Notes under the pieces: generated by a model
Seen by the model: only the letters and a program-made list of their open reading frames with translations
What the model was told of the DNA's origin: nothing
The model's database searches: none
Part shown: in pieces, positions 13,055 to 26,000 of the stretch
How the letters are laid out: the number at the start of each line of letters is the position of its first letter
Numbering within the stretch: the first letter of the stretch is position 1
Translations under genes and position numbers: made by a program
Source: Clonostachys chloroleuca
Taxonomy: Eukaryota; Ascomycota; Sordariomycetes; Hypocreales; Bionectriaceae
Reading direction: 5' to 3'
Length of the DNA: 64,000 nt
Assembly (NCBI GenBank): GCA_037952775.1
Contig: JBANAY010000003.1
Span: forward strand, 30,380,001 to 30,444,000

Positions 13055-16000
13055 GATTATTAATTAGTTATTTAAAGTTTATTTCTTCTATCTTAAGCTT
13101 ATCTTCTTATTAAGTTAGCTCTATTATTTAATTAATTTATTTAGATTAAAGTATTAACTAGAGTCTCTCTTATATTTCCTCTAGGGTTTACTCTTTAATA
13201 GTTTTATATATTTAAGCTTTATTTAGATTAAATAACTCTTTTTTATTAAAGATTATATCCTTAGTAATATAGATACTATTAGTAATTAGGTTCTAAATTT
13301 AGAAGATATTTTAGGAATTATATCTAACTAGATAGTCTATTTAGGCTTTTAGATCTAGTTATAACCTAAGTTATTATATTTTTAATTAGACTATCTTATT
13401 TATTATAAATACTTTATAGTTAATTATTTTTAAGTAAGAAACCTTTAGTTAAATCTTAGCCTCTAGGTTTATAATTAGTATTATTAAAAAGAAGTTCTAA
13501 TATAGTATTTTCTATCTAAGCTTTATCTTTAAGGTTCTATTTAGTAAATATATAGCTATTCTTACTAGTTCAAGCTATAGCTACTTAGGTAAGTTACTAT
13601 TAATTACTAATAATCTTACTTTCTCTTTTATTACCCCTTTAGAATACTTATCTAAGCTGTTCTGCTATTAAGTATAAGGGGTATATTCTTCTATATTAAT
13701 TACTTTATTATATAGAAAAATATAAATAAGAGAGCTTTTTTAAAGCTTATTATCTATTTCTAAGTATCTAATAGTTATTTTATATCTAGTTTTAAATATC
13801 TGAATTAGATATATTAGTATTTAAAGAATACTTTACTCTTTCTAGTCTTTAAAATAATAATTCCAGATAAAGTTAGAATTCCTATCTATTATAATTATAT
13901 ATAAATTATAGCCTCTAATTCCTTCTTAGAAGTTATAGAAGTTAATTAATAAGTACTCTTCTGGATTTAAGTTTCTTTTTTTTAATTTATAGTTCTTTTA
14001 GTATTTTATTTTTACTAGACTATATATATTATATTTAATAGTTATTAGGCCTATTATTTATACTCTGTTTATTAAGATTACTAAGTATTTAAATAATCTT
14101 AGCTCTAGATATCTAAGATACTAGTACTAATAAATTAAATTACTCCTATTTAGTTCCTTCCTCTAAGTTATAAATCTGTATTAGAATAGGGTAAGTATAG
14201 TTTATTTTAGTATTTCTATATTATATTTAATAATATACTAATTATAGTAATTATCTAGTTTATAAAGTATTAATCTGCTGTTATATTTAATTAAATCCTT
14301 ATTATTCTTTTAGTTCTATTAGTATCCTTACTATTATAATTTTAGGAGTAATACTAGATTAGCCCCTATTTATAGATAGTAGGCTACTTAGTTAAAATAG
14401 AAGTAATATAGTTTATTTTATTTATTTTATATTTATAGAGTTACTTTACTATATCCTAATATTAGGAAGCTTATAGAATCTATAAAAACCTCCTTACTTT
14501 TAGTAATTTATTTAAAATTCCTAAATCTTATTATATTATTAAATAAATATAATATAGTTTCTAAATTAAGAAGAGCTGAGTATTATAGTAAATAGCTATT
14601 ATTCTTAATAAGGAAGGTAACTATATAGCTTAATATATAATTTTAGTTAGCTAATTATTAATACTATTCTCCTTTTACTTAAATAAGCTTATTATAGAGC
14701 CTCTAAGCCTTAGGGACCTCTTCTAAGTATTTCTTCTACTTATTAAACTATAGTTTCCTTTTATTAAGATAGGGTAGTAGGTTTTTAGAGAATAATAGCT
14801 AGTAGTTCTTTATATTAGTATCTTTATATTTATTCCTATAAAGGATATAGTTAAGTCTATTATTTCTAGCTTTCTTTTATTATTTATTCTTATATTTAGT
14901 TATTTCTTCTTCTATTTTTTACTTTTACTTTTTATCTAGTAGATTTTCTCTTTAAAAAGTTAAGCTAAAGTTTCCTTTAGTAATATAAAGTTTTAACTTT
15001 TTATTTAAGCTTCTTTTAAAGATCCTAAGCTTATCTCTAAAGGATTTAATAAATACTAATAGCTTATATATACTATTATCTATCTTAGATTAGTTCTAGT
15101 TTTTTACTATTTATAAGAGTAATTTAAACTTTAAATCTAAATACTTCTTTAGATTATTAAATTATTTAGGAGAGCTTAGTATATTAGGGACCTTCCTAAG
15201 CCTAGCTATTCTTATTACCTTTTCCTAACTATTAATCCAGGCCTATTAATCTATTTTAAGCTTCCTAGCCTAATTTAGAGAGTTAGAATATACTTCTTAT
15301 ATATATTTTCTCCTATTAGCCTTATTTATACTATATATATCTTTTAAATTCTTAAAGAAGAGGTAAATATTATCTTTCTCTTCTATATAAATAATTACTA
15401 GAGTATAAGTCTTAGTATAATAAAGAGCTATATATTTAGTTATTTACTTAAATATATTATATATTCTATTAGTCTCTCTATTAAATTAAGTAACTAGAGT
15501 TTAATAGGAGGTTTATTTAACCTTATAAGCCTCCTTATCTTTATTAAGAAGCTTAATATATAAATATACAGATTATTCTCCCTAAATAAAGCTTAATATT
15601 CTATTTATATTTATAACCAGGACTTTTACTTTATATTATAAATATTCTAAGATTACTAGCTTCTTAAAATAATAAGTATAAAATTTACTTACTTCTTTAA
15701 ATTATATAAGATATAGAACTCTTTTACTAACTATATTTATTATAGCTATCTATTTAAAGGTATTCTAGTTATCTAGTTCTTTTAAGATAGTAGATATATT
15801 AAATACTTTTATAATATCTATTTACTATTTAATTAAGTTAAATATACTTAATATTATTAGTTTAGTACTTATCTTTATAATTATAGTTACCTTAATAAAG
15901 TATAGCTCTAAGACTCTTAATTATTAGATCTTATATATTAGATAGGTAGAAATTATATTATTATATTTATTTAAGTTATACTGTTCTAGTACTTCTAGTA

Positions 16001-16269
16001 GGAATAATTATATAATTTAGTATATACCTCTTCTTTAAGCCTAATACTCTTCTAATCTAGGAAAGGAGGTATATTTAGAATAAACTGCTCTTAATTATAA
16101 CTAATTATATCGAATTATATAAAGCCTCGGTTCTAATATAATCTATAATTTTTTAAAATAGTCTTCCTTTAAGATATTCTTCTAATATCCTAATATACTA
16201 TATAAACTACTTAGATCTTTAATAGTATTAACTAGTTATCTTCTATATACTACTAGTTAGTTATTACTA
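13055..16269 (-). mobile_element. Copia relic on - strand, 5' part (gag/integrase), RIP-degraded
   Basis: The reverse strand at ~13,400-13,180 reads as the Copia integrase C-terminal region (a YLVGYxSSNIFxI-like stretch and TRDVIFNExELF-like residues, with stops). It is directly adjacent to the GATTA site, so it joins the reverse-transcriptase part at 4,260-5,791 once the Gypsy insertion is taken out. Upstream of this (to ~16,270) the sequence is too damaged to assign domains, but its position fits the protease/gag part. No intact frame longer than a few dozen codons exists. Confidence 0.65.
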
Positions 16270-16274
16270 TTAGG

Positions 16275-16373
16275 TGTTACGCTATATAGGCTCTAATACT
16301 GCTGTAGCTCCTAACTAGAGGGCTGCAGCAGGCCTTTTGCCATAGGTGGTTAGAGCACCTTTTGGGCATAACA
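16275..16373. mobile_element. 99-bp solo-LTR-like insertion, not RIP-mutated, with TTAGG target duplication
   Basis: The element runs from TGTTACGC to GGGCATAACA, so its ends are the inverted pair TGTTA/TAACA typical of LTRs. It is flanked on both sides by TTAGG (16,270-16,274 and 16,374-16,378). It is about half G+C inside DNA that is close to 80% A+T, and keeps many CA/TG dinucleotides. A 5-bp duplication fits an LTR-retroelement integrase. It could be a solo LTR of a short-LTR family or a very small nonautonomous element. Confidence 0.8.
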
Positions 16374-16378
16374 TTAGG

Positions 16379-17914
16379 GTTCTATTTCTAAATTACTAAT
16401 TAGTAATAGATATATACTTTATTATATTCCAGAGTTATTTATTCCTTTACTTCCTAGTAGTATTTCTTATTATAGATAGATTATAAAGTAAAGTTATTTT
16501 TATAGTAAAATACTACTTTATATTTAATTATTAATCTATACTTAGAAGTATTTTCTTATTTTTTATATTTTTCCTTAAGTTCTTTAAATTTTCTTTTAAT
16601 CTTTTTTTAATTATCTTTAGTAATATTTTATTTCTATTATTCTTCTTTATTTAAAATTTTAATATAGATTAATACTAGAGTTAAGCTAAATCTAGAGATT
16701 ATAAGATTATTAGATATTCTCTATAGAGTAGATCTTTATATTATTTCTAAGATCTTAATCTTTTTATTAGTTTTCTTATTACTTTTAATTATCTCTTACT
16801 TTCTTTAGTAGATTTCTAATTCTTATATTTCTTTAGCTTTAGATATTAAGATAAAATATATTTAATCTTATTATAATTATAATATTTATATTTTTCTATA
16901 GCTTCTAGCTCTATAAGCTCTAAATATATTCTAAATACTATAAATAGTAATAGAGCTTATTATACTTTATAATTAGATTTATTACTAGTTTTAATATAGT
17001 TCTAACTACTTTATCTCTTTTCTCTTTATAGTTTTTATTTATAGTTAACTTTCCTAAAGACTTCTATAAATATAATAATAAAGTTATTATAACTTATAAG
17101 AATATTAACTATTATTTAATCTCTATTTTCTAGTTTAATTTTATTATTATACTAATTATAAAGAAATATCTAGAATTATTATTCTATAGTACTAATAAGA
17201 TATATTTCTATAAATCTAACTCTATCTTTATTATTCTTAAGTTTTATTAGAAAGAACTTAAAATAGATTTAGAATTAGATTTTAAATATATCTAGCTCTT
17301 AGATATCTTTAGAAAAAGATCCTAATAATATTAAATAAATAATTTCTCTTTAGTTTTTCTAATATTTCTTTTTAAGATCTTTAATATATAATATAAATTA
17401 TTTAATTATCTATTAAGTAGTTAGTTCCTTAGGAGTATTATTCTATTAAACTAAAGTTTTTAAAATAATTATAATATCTTTTTATTATTATATAATAGCT
17501 AAAATAAGATAATTAGCTGAATAAGAGTTATTAATATATAATAATTAAATTAATTTATACTAAATAGAGTTTAGAGTAGATTAGGGTTAAACTAATTAGA
17601 GTATTATTCTAAGTAGTATAATTAGATTATTATATAACTATATAATATAAATTACTATTAATATATAAGTATTATAGAACTAGTAATAATAAGTATATAG
17701 ATAATATTATTAATAACTATCTAAAAGAATATCTAAACTATAGAAATAAATATATATATATATACTAGTATATTTACTAGAGTATTTATAATAGTTTTTA
17801 TTTAAGACTTTACTTATCTAAAGTAAAGTTACTCTTATTAGTTACTAAAGTAGATTAGTACTATCTACCTTATATATAACTTCTACAGTCTGAAGGTAGT
17901 CTTTGTTTATAATA
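16379..17914 (-). mobile_element. Truncated second copy of the Gypsy-1 family (5' LTR plus gag part)
   Basis: The stretch 17,537-17,914 aligns with the Gypsy-1 LTR, although its last third diverges. The sequence left of it (ataagagttattaatata and the block before it) matches the leader left of the Gypsy-1 5' LTR. At ~16,840-16,930 it repeats the damaged zinc-knuckle segment found at ~11,610-11,720. Orientation is the same as Gypsy-1. Pol is missing, so this is a 5' fragment, probably of a subfamily. Confidence 0.75.
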
Positions 17915-17992
17915 TACTCAGAATAATACTCTAATTAGTTTAACCCTAATCTACCCTATATCTACTTAGTATAAGTTAACTTAACTATTATA
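17915..17992 (+). repeat. Inverted partial LTR of the Gypsy-1 family
   Basis: The 78 bases are the reverse complement of the first ~78 bp of the Gypsy-1 LTR as read on + (contains taattagtttaaccctaatc; compare gattaaactaatta at ~12,731). It sits directly against the end of the + LTR copy at 17,914, forming a head-to-head junction. Confidence 0.75.
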
Positions 17993-18231
17993 AAAATAAA
18001 CTCTAACTTTTAGATATAATTATATTCTAATTTAAATTTCTTTTATTTTAATATATAGCTAGATATTTTATTAATAAATAATTACTATATAAGATAAATA
18101 TAGAACTAAGTATATATAATAATAATATAGTATAGTAAAATAGCTTTAGAAATAAAACTAATAGAGAGAGAGTATTATATTATAAATAAAAACTATCTTC
18201 AGACTATAGAAAGTTATATATAAGTCGAGTA
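17993..18231 (+). mobile_element. 3' end of a Gypsy-1-family element on + strand: polypurine tract and first part of its LTR
   Basis: At ~18,155-18,177 the sequence ataaaactaatagagagaga is the reverse complement of the Gypsy-1 internal 3' end, i.e. its polypurine tract. The LTR starts at 18,178 (tattataaataaaaac, damaged TGTTATAAAC) and is interrupted after ~52 bp by the pogo element. It resumes at 20,054. Confidence 0.78.
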
Positions 18232-20053
18232 GGGGGGAAGTAGCCCGGGGGTAGAAGTAGCCTACCTAATTTTTAGCCTGTATATCTACTCTAAGTTATA
18301 TATATTATAATAAAAATAATAATAAAAGCTTTAATTTATATTTTATAAGCAAAATAGCTATATATTCAGAATTAGAAATTAATTCTATAATTAATAATAT
18401 ACTTACTAGCTTATCTATATATATTACTATAAAGAAATAGGTAATTCCTTATATAATACTTAGATAATAATTAGAAGATAGCTTAATATATATATAAGTA
18501 TATAAATACTAATAATACCTCTTAAAGGTAGAAGAAGAGAGAGTTAGGAGATAGATTATATCTTAAGAATTACTAGGATATATATCTATATATTAATAGT
18601 TTTAATATATTACTTCCTAGATCCTTTAAGATCGGAAGGATCTTAAGTCTCTTAGCAGGTTCTGGATTAATTAGTTTCTTAGCTATTAGGAGAGCCTAGG
18701 AGTTAAGATTAGAAAGTAAATAGTATTAGCTAGGCTTAATAGAGCTAATTCTAAGAATATTAATAGGTTCTTTAATAACTATAACTTAGTCTCTTAAATT
18801 AAACTGGAGAATATATAGAATACTGATAAGGCTAGTATTATAGAGGGATATAGTTTTAATAGCTTTATTATCAGCTCTGATAAAAGAAGCTATAAGTATA
18901 TAGTTCTTAAAGGGAACTAAGAGAGAGCTTAGGTTATACTTATTAAAGCTATTTCTACTATTAGAGAGACCCTAACTCCTTATATTATATTTAAAGGTAA
19001 AGTAGTATAATAATAGTAGTTTAAAGATAACTTTAATAAGAAGTAGCTATTTATAATATTATAAAATAAATAGATTAGTAATATCCTTATACTTAAGTAG
19101 CTTTAATAAGTATTTATTCTAAAAACTCCTCCTACTAATCTCTCTAAGGTTTAGCTACTAATAGTTAATAGCTATAGCTTATATATAATACTAGAATTTA
19201 TATAGGAATACTTCTAAAATAATATCTTCCTTCTCTTCTTATCTATATATATCTTATATATCTTATAGCTACTTAATTTAGATATATTTTCTATACTAAA
19301 AGCAGCTTATTAAAGATATCTAGAGTAGTTTAATAAAATACTTAATTTAACTATAATTAGAAAGGCTAACTTCCTTAAATATTATACTAAAGCTTATAAG
19401 GAGGCTCTAATAGTAAAGAATATTAAGTTAGGATTTTAAGCTATAGGAATTTATCCTCTAAACTACTGGAAGGTACTTCTAAGTAGCTAAGTTATAACTA
19501 TAGCTAAGGTACTCTTAATACTATAAAAGCTAGCCCAGAAGGATAAATATAACCTTTAAATACCTTAAAATAGTCTTTAAGTTATTAATACTATAAGGTA
19601 TCTATACCCTGCTAGCCCTTATATAAGAAGGCTGCTTATATAATATAACTATAAGGTAGTATAAATAATTAATTTATTAAGTATTTAACTAGTTTTAAAA
19701 GATTAGGAATTAGAGGCTTAAAAAGCTCTGAATAAATACCTAAGTTATAAGAAGTATAGAGCTATTAAACTAGATAAGAATAAGATTTTCTACTTATTTA
19801 TATAGATAAAAGATATATAAGGTAGGCTTAATAAATTAAGAAGGAAGAGGTAGTATATACAGAAGCTATAAACTTCTAATAATAATAATACTAATACTGC
19901 TATAATTATTATAATAAGCTGATTATAATAGTATAATTTTTATAGCTATTAGAGTTAAAATTTATATAGTAATTATTAAGTTATATTATTAAGGCTATTA
20001 AAAATATATAGTATTTGGGATAGGCTACTTCTACCCCCGGGCTACTTCCCCCC
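18232..20053. mobile_element. pogo/Fot1-type (Tc1-mariner) DNA transposon with perfect 33-bp TIRs, RIP-degraded inside
   Basis: The terminal inverted repeats 18,232-18,264 and 20,021-20,053 are identical over 33 bp (outer end GGGGGGAAGTAGCCCGGGGG) and are flanked by the TA duplication expected of Tc1/mariner elements. The total of 1,822 bp fits Fot1/pogo. The + strand at ~18,640-19,960 reads as a stop-riddled pogo transposase. Around 19,135-19,310 it follows the DDE block pattern of LLIVDxHxSHxTxEF, then the LPxxTSHxxQPLD block, with His and Pro lost to Tyr and Ser. It splits an LTR, so it is the younger insertion. Confidence 0.88.
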
Positions 20054-20391
20054 TACTTAACTTAAAGTAAATAGAATAAACCTACTTTAGTTACTAGTTA
20101 GAGTAATTTACTTTAGATAAATAAAGTCTAAATAAAAAGAAAATAAAGCTTTAGTAAATATATTATTATATATATATATTTATTTCTATACTTTAAATAC
20201 TCTTTAGAATAGTTATTAATTATATTATTTATACTTCTATTAGAACTAGCTTTATAATATTTATATATTAATAGTAACTTATATTATATAGTTTATAATA
20301 ATCTAATTATACTATTTATAATAATACTCTGATTAGTTTAATCCTGATCTACTCTAGACCCCTATCTAGTATAAACTATCTAACTATTAAA
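20054..20391 (+). repeat. Second part of the Gypsy-1-family LTR split by the pogo element
   Basis: It continues the inverted LTR (tttagttactagttagagta, then taatcctgatctactctaga) and ends in aactatctaactatta, the reverse complement of the Gypsy-1 LTR start. Together with 18,178-18,231 it gives one LTR of about 390 bp. Confidence 0.8.
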
Positions 20392-20862
20392 AAAAAATAG
20401 CTTTAGAGATTTTAAAGTAAGAGGTATCTAGGTAGAAGATTAAGGAAGTCTTAGAATAGTTGTTTAGCTTTACCTACTAGTAGTTATATAAATAAGTAAG
20501 ATATATTAGATCAGGATAAGGGAATAACTACTAGGTCTCTATATAAAGATAATACTTTCTTCTACTTACTAAAGTAGAAGATTTCTCTAGAGGAGGTTTT
20601 AGCTAATAGCTTAATTTCTAAGCGAGTAAAGTAAGATTAATATTAGAGATATAATAAAGAGTTATCTATAATAGGAATAAGATAACCTATTATAAGAAAT
20701 ATATACTTTACTTATACTATCTTAAAAATATATTAAGATAGTTTATACTCTTCTTTATAAACTTATACTAGTTTATATACTATAATCTTCCTCGGGTTTA
20801 ACTTATAGAGCTTTTAAAAACTTATAATTATAGAGTATTATAAATCCAGATTAATATAGTTC
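20392..20862. other. AT-rich unclassified DNA left of Gypsy-2
   Basis: The + strand shows a weak coding relic with RIP-type stops (an EILK..EVSR-like start, then LFSFTYQQLYKQVRYI), but I cannot name the family. It ends in AGTTC, the left target copy of Gypsy-2. The interrupted host sequence resumes at 28,416. Confidence 0.35.
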
Positions 20863-21064
20863 TATAACAGACTAGCCCTATAGCAGCTGCAGATAGATAT
20901 TTACTTTAGAGTTTATATTCTTAGGGAGGAAGAGAATAGGTTCTTTCTTATAATTCTTTTTCCTCCTTATATAGTACTATAGTATACTAGTTAGAGGTCT
21001 TACTTATTATAGTTATCTCTTATTAAATCTAGCTTAATCTCCTACTAGGCTTAAGTTCTTAATA
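20863..21064 (-). repeat. Gypsy-2 3' LTR (202 bp)
   Basis: On + it starts tataacagactagccc and ends ggcttaagttcttaata. These are TGTAACA..TTAACA ends with RIP damage. The target copy AGTTC precedes it. Confidence 0.92.
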
Positions 21065-21379
21065 TACTCTTCCTCTTAAGCTCTTTCTTCCTTCTAATAT
21101 AGTAGTATAAAGTATAATCCTAATAAAATTATCCTCTAATCTATTTATTTTACTACTATATTATAGTATTTATATAACTATAGATTATTATAATAATAGT
21201 AATAGAGTAGTTATAAATAAATATAGGGTAGATATAATATAGTGTTTTTTTATTCTAATCTTATTATAAACCCTATTTACTTTATAATTTTTACTCTTTT
21301 TAAAATAATTATAAATTATCTATTAATTATAACTTTTTTATTAAATCTTATCTTATACTATTTCTAATTTATTTCTTTC

Positions 21380-23064
21380 TATTTAGTATTATAGTAATAT
21401 ATCTACTACTACCCTACTATCTCTATTTCTATTTAATAGTAATAGAAATAGGCTTTCTAGCTACTAATTAAACTTTATACTAGCTTTTATAATAGATCTA
21501 TAGAAGAAGTAGAAGAAAATATATTCTATATAAAACTCTCTTTTTCTTACTCTAATAGTTAACTAGCTTCTACTAATAATCTTATTTTCTATATTAAACT
21601 AATATTCTAACTACTTATTCTATCTCTAATATAATTATTCTTTCTACTATCTAGAGTAATTAAAATTCTATTTCTACTTCTACCTAGAGTAATATTACTA
21701 CTATTTTAGATATAGGTAAGAAGAAAAAGAAACCTAAGAAGGCTATAAGTAGGTTTCTTATAAAGGGAAACTCTAATAATAAGTAATATACTACTCCTAA
21801 ATAAATTAAAGATATCTACTAATTCTATTACTAATCTACTCTTATAAAGAGTAAGTTTATCTATATTTATAGCTATAGAGTATTCTATATTAGATACTAA
21901 GAGTATAAAGTAAAGTATATTTAGAATATTATACTTTTTACTTTAAACCCTATTCTATACTATATCTAGAATAATATTATAATTATTATTAATTAGAGTA
22001 AATATATTATTAGCTATATAACTATAAAGATAGCTATTACCTCTATCTAATATACTTAACTTATATCTTTTTTTTACTTACTTATATATATCTATATATA
22101 TATATATATAAGAATATAATCTAATTTAATATTTTAACTTACTTAGCTTATACTACTAGTTCTATCTCTAACCCTTAAGATTAATTAGTTAAAATAACTA
22201 TTTAATTTACTACTAGCTCTACTAGCTATACTTATATAAATATAATTTCCTATAATACTACTATATATTTTACTTATAAGGTTTAGAGTTATATTAAAGA
22301 ACTTATTAATAAAGTTTATTATACTAATATAAGTAATCTAATCTAGAATAATCTCTTACTTTAATAAAAACTAATATATTATTTTAAAAGTATTTTAAAA
22401 TAAATAAGTATTAATATTAAAAGACTAATCTTATATATAACTAACTCCTTAACTCTATAAGCTAGATTCTAGAGAATTAATATATATAGTTTATTCTAAT
22501 CTATAATCTACTTTATTCTATATTACTTAGCTCTAAGGGGTATTATACTTACTATAAACTAATAGATTCTTATACTTCTTCTTATATCTATCCAGAGTAA
22601 TTAATAATTACTAATTCCCCTTATATTACTCTCTCTTACTTATAATAGATTATATCTTATTCCAGATTAGTTTTATTAACTAGATATACTAATATTTATA
22701 GATTCTACTCTAGTAGTATCTATTTTAATAATATACTTATTTCTATACTAGATAAGCTTATATATAGCTATAGCTATATCTTATTTCTAGTAGAGCTTTT
22801 AGTTTATCTCTATTTACCCTGATCTAGAGTATATATTACTCTATTAGTATCTAAATCTATACTATTATAAATATAATACTTACTATATTAATAGAGGTAA
22901 TTCTATAGATTATAATAGTATAAACCCCTTTAAAAAAGAGATTTTTAAATAGAAGTAGTCTGAATAGAGTTAGAATAAAGATAAGTAGAAGTATAAAGAG
23001 AAGTACTATAATATTTCTAAGTAGCTATATAAATATATAATAGTTAGTATAATATACCTAATAT
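21380..23064 (+). pseudogene. Relic of a ~500-codon frame antisense to Gypsy-2 pol, unknown product
   Basis: Read on + with RIP-type TAG/TAA stops tolerated, long stretches keep a protein-like pattern. Around 21,700-22,050 there is a basic KKKKKPKKA run followed by a Tyr-rich (probably former Cys/His) segment. Around 22,240-22,530 there is YKV*SYIKELINKVYY and then a Leu/Ile-rich helix-like segment. At ~22,870-23,064 a YNTYYINRGNSID..NPFKKEIF stretch is followed by a Lys/Gln-rich tail and a TAA stop. It lies between the pol end and the 3' LTR of Gypsy-2 but on the other strand. I do not recognise the family. It may be an extra gene of the element or an older gene the element carries. Confidence 0.45.
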
Positions 23065-26000
23065 ATAACTAAGTTTTTATAAAATAATACTTTTAATTTC
23101 TTTTATAGTTTATTTCCTAGATTCTAATTATAAAGAAATTAATTAGAAAATAGTAATTAAGAATTAAATATATTTTTATTTCTTTTTTATTATATTACCT
23201 AGTCTATTTATAGTATATACTTTATCTTATTTCTTTTTAAATTTATTTAGAACTACTATATTATAAAACTCTTCTAATAGTTCCTAGATTAGTTTATTAT
23301 AATTAATCTATTTTACTAGAACTTTCCTATATTTTCTCTAGCTTAAGATATTTTTTACTATTAGAATAAACTTAACCTAGTATTATTCTTCTCTTTTCCT
23401 ATTATTAATATTTATCTATAATAACTCTAGCTTAGTATTTAATATTCTTTAGAATAGAAGTAGATTATTAGCTATTCTTTTAATTAGATCTATATAAAAG
23501 ATAGGGTAAATATTATCTAGTATATCTAAAATAATAGTATTTAGACTTAGAATTATAATTACTATATATTTTATATAGAGCTAATCTAGTTTCTTAGTAG
23601 GTTTAGCTATTTTTATATTTCTTAAGAATAACTATACTTTATTATTTATCTAGAACTACTTAGCTAGTTATTATAACTAGTTTATATCTAATTATTATCT
23701 TTACTAAGTAAATATAATTATAACTTAAACTAATTCTATTCCTATCCTTAAATACTTTAGAAATTAAACTACTCTACCTTTAGATAAATATCTTAGCTAG
23801 AGAGTCTCTATTAGGAATTAAACCAGATTTATATTAAACCTATTTAAAAGTCTAAATAAGCTTATATCTATTACCAAGAAGTCTTTATTATTTAAAGCTA
23901 GTTAGTAAGCTAATAAATAAAATAGCTAGTTTAGCTAGAAGAATAAAATTATAACTTATAGTATTACTTATACTTTCTAATTTACTCTCTTTATATTACT
24001 ATCTATCTATAGATAATAAGAAGTTAATAGGAGTTATTCTACTTCTATTAATCTATAAAATATTATTTAAAACTCTTCTATCTAGTTTAATTCTCTATTA
24101 CTAATAATCTAGAATAAGAACTTATAAAACCTCTACTAAATATCTTTAAACTATTTTATATACTCTTTAGCCTCTATTAATATTATTATCTCTAATTATA
24201 TATATTTAGAGAGTCTATCTATAATAACTATTAGATACTTTAGATTCCCTTTATTATATATAGAAAGATCTATTATAAAGTTAATTAAGATTTAGTACTA
24301 ATAGTATTCTATAATTAGTAGGGGTTAGAATAAATCTTATCTTCTTTATCTTAAAATATATTCCTTATAGTAGGAATAATTTCTAAGAAATCTCTTTACT
24401 AATAAGAATAGTTTATCCTAATAGAATTAATAATTAAAGAGATAGAAGATTATATTCTACTCTAGATAACTTACTATAAATAAATTATATATCTTATAAA
24501 TTAGAGCTATAATTAAAGGTTTCTAATTAGATATCTATAGTCTTTCTCTATATAGTAAGGTACTATATATATTAATTAAATAGTTTATAATCTGAGCTCT
24601 TATAATTATCTCTTTAAGGAACTTTCTCTTACTCTTTACTATAGCTTATAGTCTTTTATTATATAGTAGGTTATATATTAATCCTTTCTCCTATAGTACT
24701 TATAGATTAGATTCTATAAATAGGTTATAATCCTATAGTAACTTAGTAGTTATATTAAGATTCTAATCTAGCTCTAAGCTAGTCTTTATATTAGTATATA
24801 AGATTCTAATCCCCCTTTAGTATAGCTAATAGAGAATCCTATTCTAATATTATAATTATTAATAAGCAGAAGATTATATTTTTATAAAAAAGTATATTTT
24901 TACTATCCTATTCCCTTTATAAAAGTATATCTAGTTTAATAATCTATACTCTAGGTCTATATTATAAATAGTAATTAAAAAGAAAAAAGAGCTCTCTCTA
25001 TTAGGCTTATTATTTATTTATTAATCTTAGTTTTATAAAGTATTTTAAACTCTTATAGTCTATAAGGATTATAAATAGTTAAAATATATTTCTTAACTCT
25101 AAGAACTAGGCTTTTAGATATAATACTACTACTAGAAGTTCTTTATTATAAACTATATAATTCTTTTCTATTACTAAAAGTTTTATAGAATAGTATATAA
25201 CTAGATAAAGAATTCCTTTATTTAAGATCTATAATAAATATCCTCTTAAGATCTCCCTAGAGTAATCTATTTCTATTATTATTTTGTTCTCTAGATCTTA
25301 AAGTACTAGTACTAGATATAAGATAAAGAGTTTCTTTAGAGTATTAAATACCTACTATTATATAATACCCTATTAAAAGGAGTATCTCTTTTTATTAAGT
25401 TTATAAGGAGTACTATTAAGATAGTAAAGTCTTTAATAAAGTCCCTATAGAAGTTTATAAAGCTAAAAAAAACTTTAAACTTCTTTAAGTTTTATTAGTA
25501 CTTTCTATTCTTTAATTATAGTAATTTTTTCTAGATCTAGATATATTTCTTACTCTATATAGATAATAAACCTAAGATATTTAATCTCTTTAACTATAAA
25601 TATACTCTTTACTAGATCTAAGTAAAGGCTTACTAGCTAAAGATACTATAGAATTATATAGACTTTTTATATATAGTTATAATAGTTCCTATTAGTATAT
25701 ATTAAAATATTATCTAGATATACTATTATATAATTTCCTAATATATTTCTAATAGATTTATTAATATATTATTAGAAAATAACTAATATATCTAATAGCC
25801 TAAAAGAGATAACTAGCTATTTAAATAAACTGAATTATATTTATAATATAATTAGATATTTATCTCTCTCTATTATTTATATCTTATAAAAAACTACTTT
25901 TATATTTAGTTTTATAAACTAATATACTTTAGCTAGAGATTATAAGGTTTTCTTAATAAGGAGTAATAGATAGTAGTTCTATTTTATAATTTTATTTAGA

